Source: Polynucleobacter brandtiae (GTDB lineage Bacteria > Pseudomonadota > Gammaproteobacteria > Burkholderiales > Burkholderiaceae). From it: a stretch of DNA of 64,000 nt. The notes below the pieces were generated by a model. That model saw only the letters and a program-made list of their open reading frames with translations. It made no database searches and had not been told where the DNA came from. Below are positions 59,471 to 64,000 of the stretch, in pieces (the first letter of the stretch is position 1; every line of letters begins with the position of its first letter). The translations under genes were made by a program, and so were the position numbers. The stretch spans positions 310,001-374,000 of the forward strand of contig NZ_PGTX01000003.1 of assembly GCF_002797575.1 (NCBI RefSeq), given 5' to 3'.

Positions 59471-60475
59471 TCAATTATTTTTTGTCTTTAGGGCTTCCTC
59501 TAGCTGGGTGATCTTACCTTGCAAAGCTGCAATTTTGGCATTCAGAGCACCAACATTAAGAAAGGTCTCCTCAGCCACAGGGGCCTGAAGATTATTTCCC
59601 CATCCAAGCCAAGATGAGTCATACACCTTCACCTTCTTAAAGCCGAGATTCTTAAGAACAACAGCAGTCTCAGCAGCACGAACGCCGCTCTGGCAATACA
59701 CTACCGTTTCTTTATCGGGGTCTAGTTTGGAGTACAGCTTTTTCAAATCCACTGTACTTTTTAGAGCCATTCCAGCATTGTCCGAAACCTGCTTTTTACT
59801 CAACTTCATTGCTGTCTCTGGCTCTTGCCAATTATCTTCAAAGGGAATGTTGATGGCATTCGGAATATGTCCGCCACGAATAGCCCTGATATCTTTACCC
59901 GCATACTCATCAGGTGTACGTGCATCGATAATTTGTGCGCGACCTGCCTGTATTAACTTTTGCATTTCTGCATTAGTTACATTCATTTGAGGCTGCTCCT
60001 TAAGCGTAATTGCAACCGGCGCTAAAGTTTGATGCTCTGTTGAAATGGAAAGTCCTGCAGATTTCCAACCATCGATGCCATCGTGATAAATTTCTGCTTG
60101 TTTGCCACCAAAATAATTGATGGTGTACATGCCAAAATAAGCATAAGGATTACCACGCCCTCCATACACAACTATCTCACGACTGATATCTAAGCCAGCA
60201 GCATTAAACAATTTTTGTATTTGCTCAATTGGTATGTAGTCTTCCTTATTGGGATCTCTTAAGGTTTGGCCTACCTCTCCAAAGTTTATAGCTCCCGGTA
60301 TATGTCCGCGCAAATAACTCTTCTCATCTCGAACATCCCACAAGATAGCTCCGCGCTCAATGGCTTTTTGCACCTGATCTGTACTCAAAATAGCATCATT
60401 TTTTTGTGCAAAAGTATTTACTGACAGTAGCACTAAGGCTAGTAATACAAGATATTTTTTCAGGAAAGCGAGCAT
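59471..60475 (-). CDS. Periplasmic two-domain rhodanese (thiosulfate sulfurtransferase)
   Basis: 334 residues from ATG 60475 (AAGG 7 bases upstream). Signal peptide ending near VNTFAQ, two rhodanese domains (about 30-150 and 165-290). The N-terminal one lacks the catalytic Cys (VVYGGRGNPY), the C-terminal one has it in VVYCQSGVRAAE. A short coiled coil follows (ALNAKIAALQGKITQLEEAL). Transfers sulfane sulfur to thiols or cyanide. Export fits a role in periplasmic sulfur handling. Confidence 0.88.
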   Translation of the reverse strand: MLAFLKKYLVLLALVLLSVNTFAQKNDAILSTDQVQKAIERGAILWDVRDEKSYLRGHIPGAINFGEVGQTLRDPNKEDYIPIEQIQKLFNAAGLDISREIVVYGGRGNPYAYFGMYTINYFGGKQAEIYHDGIDGWKSAGLSISTEHQTLAPVAITLKEQPQMNVTNAEMQKLIQAGRAQIIDARTPDEYAGKDIRAIRGGHIPNAINIPFEDNWQEPETAMKLSKKQVSDNAGMALKSTVDLKKLYSKLDPDKETVVYCQSGVRAAETAVVLKNLGFKKVKVYDSSWLGWGNNLQAPVAEETFLNVGALNAKIAALQGKITQLEEALKTKNN

Positions 60476-60668
60476 ATGAGGCCTTATCAATCGGGTTTGC
60501 TAAGGGATAAAATAATATTTATCCAATCTCAGTCTATATTACGCGGTATTAGCGGCTACGATCGCTTAACTTGGGAACTAAACCCAGATTGGGCTTAAAA
60601 AGGACGACCGCAAGCTCAGCAGAAAATAGCCTGTCGTCAACCGAAAACCCATCATAGCCTTCAATTTT

Positions 60669-61028
60669 TTATTTTTTCTTGGAGATGCGCATTGCTATAT
60701 TTTTTAGCATGTCAGCATTGGGCTCTTCCCAGCGGCCGCCGGATTGATTTGCCATGTAAACAACTGCGTTAGCAAAATCAGCAAGGCTCAGATTAGGATT
60801 TCCGCCTTTAGGGGGCATTGCTTTTACGCCATGATATCCATCGGCCGTAATATGTTCCTGCCCCTCTTTAATCAATGAAGACCACCTCTTAACATCGCCT
60901 AATTTGGGCGCATTATTCAAACCCTGAGCATGACAGCTAAAACATTGGTTTTTATAAGTTTCTTCGCCGCTTATAGCAAGCGTCGCCGAGGAAAATGCGA
61001 GCATCATTAAGGTTATACATAGCTTCAT
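60669..61028 (-). CDS. Periplasmic class I cytochrome c
   Basis: 119 residues from ATG 61028. Signal peptide ending near ATLA; single haem site in NQCFSCHAQGLNNAPKLGD; distal Met in KAMPPKGGNPNLS, and the family tail FANAVVYMANQSGG. Electron carrier of the cytochrome c5 type. About 180 bases upstream of the rhodanese gene on the same strand; cooperation in sulfur oxidation is only a guess. Confidence 0.9.
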   Translation of the reverse strand: MKLCITLMMLAFSSATLAISGEETYKNQCFSCHAQGLNNAPKLGDVKRWSSLIKEGQEHITADGYHGVKAMPPKGGNPNLSLADFANAVVYMANQSGGRWEEPNADMLKNIAMRISKKK

Positions 61029-61162
61029 TAGAATTAGTCTCAATCTTATTTAGATCATGCTCAACTTTATTGTGGCTCGGGGCGGAGTAGAGTGGCCGAT
61101 TAATATTTTTATCCAGCTATAGCCACTTATCCACAGAAAAAATTACTTTGGCTCAGTAAATA

Positions 61163-62461
61163 CTATTTCTCAAGTGCGCCATAAATCAAAGCATTTAACT
61201 TCTCGCGATGAATCTTCCGGATCTCGCCAGGAGCAACACCCATCATCACAACGACCATTTGCTCTTTTGGGTCAACAAAAAAAATCGTACCGTAGGCACC
61301 ATTCCATGAATAGTCCCCCACATTGCCATTGTTTGCAGAAAGGCCTCGCTCTGTTCTTACGGCAACACCTAAGCCAAAACCATAACCCAAGCGGGCTGGT
61401 TCTGTGCCACTCACATTATTTTTAATACCCTTATCTAGATGATTTGAGGTCATAAATGCAACAGTTTGTGGGCCGAGTACTCGCTTGCCATCCAGACTTC
61501 CACCGTTGAGGAGCATCTGGCCAAAGCGCACATAGTCTCCAGCAGTAGAATAGGCGCACGATCCACCGCAATCAAACTTGACTTGTTTGGAGAGTATCTC
61601 TACCTGTTGTGACTTGCCATTGAGAGGATCTATCGGCAAAGGCTGAGCCAAACGATTGCGATCTTTATCAGCAAGCTGAAAAGTAGTACTCGGCATGCCT
61701 ACCTTACTCCAAACACGCTCTTGCAAGACAGCGCCCAATGGCTTACCAGCAATCTTTTCCTGAATAATGCCCAGGACATCCAAACCAAAACCATAATCCC
61801 AACTAGTACCGGGCTCATACAGTAATGGTGCTGCAGCTAGCTTATCTATAAAGTCAGCAGCAGAGTAATTTATTGCTGCTGGTGCTGAGCCAGCTGGATA
61901 GAATTTATGAATTGGCGTAGATCCGCGACCACCATAGGTAAGCCCATTAGTATGGCGCATCAGATCTTGAATAGTAATGGGATTAGTCGCCGGTGTAGTA
62001 GTCAACTTACCCTCTGCATCGACATGACCTACTTTCATACTCTTAAACTGCGGAAGCCAATCAGAAATTGGGGCATTTAGAGGTAAATTACCTTCTTCGT
62101 AGAATGTCAATGCTCCAACTGTTGCCATGACCTTTGTCATGGATGCTAGATTAAATATCGCATCTGTAGGCATTGGCTTTTGGGCAGCCTTATCCATATA
62201 TCCGTAAGGTTTATAGATACTGAGTTTGCCATTTTTTGCTACAGCTAAAACAGCGCCCGGCATTTGATTGCTTGCAATTTGTTCCGCAAAGAAATTATCA
62301 ATTCGCTTTAAGCCCTCTTGAGAAAAACCTTGGCCTGCAGCGATTGGGAGTGGAGGCCTCACACTCTGCGCCCTTACTAATGAGCCAGCTGTAAGCCCAA
62401 CGATGCCAGCGGTACCAATAAAAAAGGCCGTTAAAGCACTATGTAAGGATAATTTTTTCAT
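61163..62461 (-). CDS. Class C beta-lactamase-related serine hydrolase
   Basis: 432 residues from ATG 62461 with GGGAG 5 bases upstream. Signal peptide ending near VRAQ. The nucleophile motif SxxK is in LASMTKVMATV; the second motif region is SWDYGFGLDVLG (Tyr) and the C-terminal third has SWNGAYGTIFFVDPKEQMVVV. Family includes esterases, D-aminopeptidases and penicillin-binding proteins, so activity is not certain and it need not confer drug resistance. Confidence 0.87.
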   Translation of the reverse strand: MKKLSLHSALTAFFIGTAGIVGLTAGSLVRAQSVRPPLPIAAGQGFSQEGLKRIDNFFAEQIASNQMPGAVLAVAKNGKLSIYKPYGYMDKAAQKPMPTDAIFNLASMTKVMATVGALTFYEEGNLPLNAPISDWLPQFKSMKVGHVDAEGKLTTTPATNPITIQDLMRHTNGLTYGGRGSTPIHKFYPAGSAPAAINYSAADFIDKLAAAPLLYEPGTSWDYGFGLDVLGIIQEKIAGKPLGAVLQERVWSKVGMPSTTFQLADKDRNRLAQPLPIDPLNGKSQQVEILSKQVKFDCGGSCAYSTAGDYVRFGQMLLNGGSLDGKRVLGPQTVAFMTSNHLDKGIKNNVSGTEPARLGYGFGLGVAVRTERGLSANNGNVGDYSWNGAYGTIFFVDPKEQMVVVMMGVAPGEIRKIHREKLNALIYGALEK

Positions 62462-62812
62462 ACGGACTCCCAAAATATTTTTAATTATTTTCTTATAGGA
62501 TTCAATCTTAATACAAATTCTGTTAAATCTGGACTAGTTTCCCCATAGCTATATAAGTCATTCCTTAACAACTCTTTTTAAATAGGTGAAGTGTAAGTAA
62601 AGCCTCTATGGAGAATTGGTAAGCATTACTGCCATGCGGAATAAATAGTGAGGTTATCGTCTAAACCAATACAGCTTCAGCAGAGTTACTGTAGAGGTCA
62701 GGTATGCCGGCAATCACAGCATTCAAAATCCTAGAATAGGAATACATCAGCACAAAAAACTGTACAACCGCTAGATGGTGGAGGGGTGTCCGTAGGGTAT
62801 ACGGAAATAAAA
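62462..62812. other. Intergenic stretch, no gene recognised
   Basis: Between the serine hydrolase start and the terminator at 62813. It holds the AT-rich leader of the hydrolase gene and a small inverted repeat CCGTA/TACGG (62790-62804). No reading frame over about 12 codons with a credible start and no tRNA-like fold was seen. Confidence 0.6.
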
Positions 62813-62832
62813 AGCCCTCATTTCTGAGAGCT
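62811..62832 (-). terminator. Terminator downstream of tRNA-like repeat A and the YefM/YoeB module
   Basis: On the minus strand AGCTCTC pairs (one G-T) with GAGGGCT around a 6-base loop, followed by TTTTTATT. Confidence 0.6.
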
Positions 62833-62841
62833 TCGTTATTC

Positions 62842-62882
62842 TTGGTGGCCCGGAGCGGAATCTACCAAAGTCGAGGATGTCT
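62842..62882 (-). repeat. tRNA-Phe-like 3'-half direct repeat A (att-like or decayed tRNA)
   Basis: Minus strand reads as an anticodon-stem 3' strand (ATCCTC), variable region, T-arm (GGTAGATTCCG) and acceptor end CTCCGGGCCACCA, with encoded CCA. Roughly 36 of 42 aligned positions match repeat B at 63525. The T-loop and stem carry changes that would spoil a tRNA, and no 5' half is present. Lies just downstream of the YoeB toxin gene. Confidence 0.7.
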
Positions 62883-62910
62883 TCATTTGCCATGAGACTA
62901 AGACCTACTA

Positions 62911-63177
62911 CTATTCGTAGTGAGTCCACATTCTTAAGATTCGAACCGCCTTCTCCTTGCGCAAAATTTCATAAACTAAGCGGTGTTGAATATTAATTCT
63001 GCGTGAGTAAGCGCCTTTTAGATCGCCTACCAACTTCTCATAAGGTGGTGGATTTTGAAGAGGGTCCACTTCTAAAATATCCAATAAAGCCTGGGCTTTA
63101 TCTCTCAGTCCCGCGGCAGATAGTTTTTTAGCATCCTTAATGGCATATTTGGAATACGCTAAATTCCAAGTCACCAC
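62911..63177 (-). CDS. yoeB: Type II toxin, Txe/YoeB family
   Basis: 88-residue mRNA interferase that cleaves ribosome-bound mRNA. Family signature PPPYEKLVGDLKGAYSRRI, then QHRLVYEIL and the C-terminal RMWTHYE; catalytic Glu, Arg, His and terminal Tyr are in place. GTG start, overlapping the antitoxin stop by 7 bases. Between tRNA-like repeats A and B. Confidence 0.93.
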   Translation of the reverse strand: MVTWNLAYSKYAIKDAKKLSAAGLRDKAQALLDILEVDPLQNPPPYEKLVGDLKGAYSRRINIQHRLVYEILRKEKAVRILRMWTHYE

Positions 63178-63413
63178 TTCAATGCCCTTTTACTTTTAGC
63201 AATAGGCTCAGCCATTGCGTCTTTAATTGACTCACGCATTCCTGGAATTGCTAATAGATAAAGCGTCTCCTGAATAGCACTCCAATCTTCTTCGGAAACT
63301 AAAACAGCATTTGCTCGCTTACCAGAGATGACTACTGGCTTATGTGACTCTGCCGCTTGATCAATCAAACGATAGAGACTAGCTCGAGCTTCACTTGCGG
63401 TTATTGTGGTCAT
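63171..63413 (-). CDS. yefM: Type II antitoxin, Phd/YefM family
   Basis: 80 residues from ATG 63413 with AAGGAG upstream. N-terminal DNA-binding part TITASEARASLYRLIDQA, HKPVVISGKRANAVLVSEEDW is the YefM core; the C-terminal toxin-binding tail (MRESIKDAM onward) is Lys/Ala-rich. Neutralises the YoeB toxin and represses the operon, probably at the GCGTACGC site upstream. Confidence 0.93.
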   Translation of the reverse strand: MTTITASEARASLYRLIDQAAESHKPVVISGKRANAVLVSEEDWSAIQETLYLLAIPGMRESIKDAMAEPIAKSKRALKW

Positions 63414-63432
63414 GATTTCACTCCTTTTCAAA

Positions 63433-63461
63433 ATAGTACGTAAAAGCGTACGCTTTGTCAA
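63433..63461 (-). promoter_or_regulatory. YefM/YoeB promoter with embedded operator
   Basis: Minus strand TTGACA (63461-63456), exact 17-base spacer, TACTAT (63438-63433). The spacer carries the perfect palindrome GCGTACGC (63446-63453), and with the -10 region forms GTACGT-AAAA-GCGTAC (63436-63451). The site resembles the TGTACA-type palindromes bound by YefM. Confidence 0.65.
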
Positions 63462-63495
63462 ATAGTCATCTCATCTACCCAACCAAAAGAAAGTA

Positions 63496-63512
63496 CCCTG
63501 CACGAAGCAGGG
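63496..63512 (-). terminator. Hairpin downstream of tRNA-like repeat B
   Basis: CCCTGC pairs with GCAGGG around a 5-base loop, followed on the minus strand by TACTTTCTTTT. Fits a terminator for a former minus-strand tRNA gene ending at repeat B. Confidence 0.5.
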
Positions 63513-63524
63513 CATTATTTGAGT

Positions 63525-63566
63525 TTGGTGGCCCGGGGCGGAATCGACCAAGGACTGAGGATGTCT
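63525..63566 (-). repeat. tRNA-Phe-like 3'-half direct repeat B (att-like or decayed tRNA)
   Basis: Minus strand reads ATCCTC-AGTC-CTTGG-TCGATTCCG then CCCCGGGCCACCA, i.e. anticodon-stem 3' strand, variable region, a T-arm one base short, and acceptor with CCA. The rest of the tRNA (5' half) is absent or unrecognisable. 683 bases from repeat A in the same orientation; together they bracket the YefM/YoeB module. Confidence 0.7.
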
Positions 63567-63607
63567 CACTCTGTTTCTTAACTATTCAGTCAGCAAAAAT
63601 TTTACAC

Positions 63608-63639
63608 TTGCATGATAGTAACAAATTTGTTATGATCAT
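63608..63639 (+). promoter_or_regulatory. Promoter and palindromic operator of the second toxin-antitoxin operon
   Basis: TTGCAT (63608-63613), 17-base spacer, TATGAT (63631-63636). Superimposed is a 28-base palindrome: ATGAT, two bases, the perfect 14-base TAACAAATTTGTTA (63619-63632), two bases, ATCAT. The predicted transcription start is almost at the GTG codon 63642. Confidence 0.6.
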
Positions 63640-63641
63640 TT

Positions 63642-63965
63642 GTGGCTTATTTCATTACTTATTACAACGCAGATGTACAAGTTAAAATTATGGGTTTGCC
63701 AGTCACACTGCAAGCACGCTATATTGGCTTAACTGATCGAATGATGGAGCATGGCCCTAATTTAGGATTACCGCATACCGATGCTTTTGGTGGCGGCTTA
63801 TTTGAACTAAGACTTAAAGGTGCTGAAGGTATTGCGAGGGTTTTCTTTTGTACGATGGTAGGGCAAGAAATTGTCATGCTTCACTGTTTTATTAAGAAAA
63901 CCCAAAAGACGCCAGAGAAAGAATTAAAAATTGCGAAGCAACGCATGAAGGAGTTAAAGAAATGA
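63642..63965 (+). CDS. Type II toxin, RelE/ParE superfamily (HigB, phage Gp49-like)
   Basis: 107 residues. Family signature: LPHTDAFGGGLFELRLKGAEGIARVFF and LHCFIKKTQKTPEKELKIAKQRMKEL. Probable mRNA interferase. GTG start at 63642 keeps the N-terminal strand (FITYYNADVQVKI) seen in the family; no Shine-Dalgarno visible. Toxin-first order with the antitoxin overlapping its stop by 4 bases, the HigBA arrangement. Confidence 0.9.
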   Translation: MAYFITYYNADVQVKIMGLPVTLQARYIGLTDRMMEHGPNLGLPHTDAFGGGLFELRLKGAEGIARVFFCTMVGQEIVMLHCFIKKTQKTPEKELKIAKQRMKELKK

Positions 63966-64000
63966 CATTAAAAATTACCAAGCCTCTGACCCACAAACAA
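63962..64000 (+). CDS. Antitoxin of the second module (partial, cut by window end)
   Basis: ATG overlaps the toxin stop (ATGA). The first 13 codons read MTLKITKPLTHKQ and run off the window. Position predicts an Xre-type HigA antitoxin; the fold cannot be seen from so few residues. Confidence 0.6.
   Translation, partial: MTLKITKPLTHKQ

Noticed and set aside
61163..62461. Antibiotic-resistance AmpC beta-lactamase
   Set aside because: It has the SxxK motif but overall resembles the broad serine-hydrolase family, with no AmpR regulator or AmpC-specific features; resistance is not supported.
62842..63566. Functional tRNA genes at the two repeats
   Set aside because: Only the 3' half is recognisable, T-arm pairs are broken and no matching 5' acceptor strand or D-arm could be found upstream on the minus strand.

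Overview
The window looks like a chromosomal segment of a free-living betaproteobacterium of the family Burkholderiaceae, most likely Polynucleobacter or a close relative. This is inferred from remembered gene orders (gatCAB divergent from mreBCD-mrdA-rodA, metX-metW, the xerC-cobW-dksA-argB-slmA neighbourhood, ahcY-metF behind an SAH riboswitch), from the dense packing with many 1-40 nt overlaps, and from protein style. No database search was possible. Almost everything is core metabolism and envelope biology; only the last 1.2 kb is clearly accessory.

Layout. 0-6.7 kb: a glutathione S-transferase gene and a three-gene RND efflux operon (outer-membrane factor, adaptor, pump). 6.8-19.1 kb: pirin, glmS-glmU, ttcA, folB with an adjacent pteridine-reductase-like SDR, a MidA-type methyltransferase, cca, an NDUFA9-like protein, a soluble lytic transglycosylase and 5-formyl-THF cyclo-ligase. 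19.1-22.9 kb: the activated-methyl cycle (metF, ahcY, metK), with an SAH riboswitch before ahcY and a SAM-II/SAM-V-like element before metK. 23-26.5 kb: an LpxL-type acyltransferase, dapF, pyrE and xth. 26.5-37.9 kb: a long minus-strand run (gatC, gatA, gatB, DUF484, xerC, a CobW GTPase, dksA, argB, slmA, metX, metW, AmpG-like permease). 37.9-43.5 kb: the cell-shape operon mreB-mreC-mreD-mrdA-rodA. 43.6-54.7 kb: HU, an LpxO-like hydroxylase, carbonic anhydrase, a second acyltransferase, a pseudouridine synthase, prfC, several small genes, MOSC, GNAT, a histidine phosphatase, an Hc1-like small protein, a solute-binding lipoprotein, SodC and a Bcp-like peroxiredoxin. 54.7-62.5 kb: a tiny lipoprotein, a HAD dehalogenase, cytochrome bd (cydA-cydB), an EamA transporter, a periplasmic rhodanese, a cytochrome c and a class-C serine hydrolase. 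62.8-64 kb: two toxin-antitoxin modules associated with two decayed tRNA 3'-half repeats.

How the genes work together. metF, ahcY and metK run methionine regeneration, S-adenosylmethionine synthesis and clearance of S-adenosylhomocysteine; each transcription unit appears to carry its own metabolite-sensing leader. metX-metW and folate genes (folB, the SDR, 5-formyl-THF cyclo-ligase) feed the same cycle. glmS-glmU, dapF, the transglycosylase, AmpG and the mre-mrdA-rodA operon together make, shape and recycle the wall. Two acyltransferases and the LpxO-like enzyme probably decorate lipid A.

Main items for a second look: (1) prfC lacks any ATG, GTG or TTG start able to keep its P-loop, implying AUU or AUC initiation; (2) the SAM-II/SAM-V-like metK leader sits beside a classic SAH riboswitch; (3) tRNA-Phe-like 3'-half direct repeats flank a YefM/YoeB module and abut a second toxin-antitoxin operon; (4) a DksA lacking three of four zinc cysteines lies next to a His-rich CobW metallochaperone; (5) a CCA enzyme has a degenerate HD domain.
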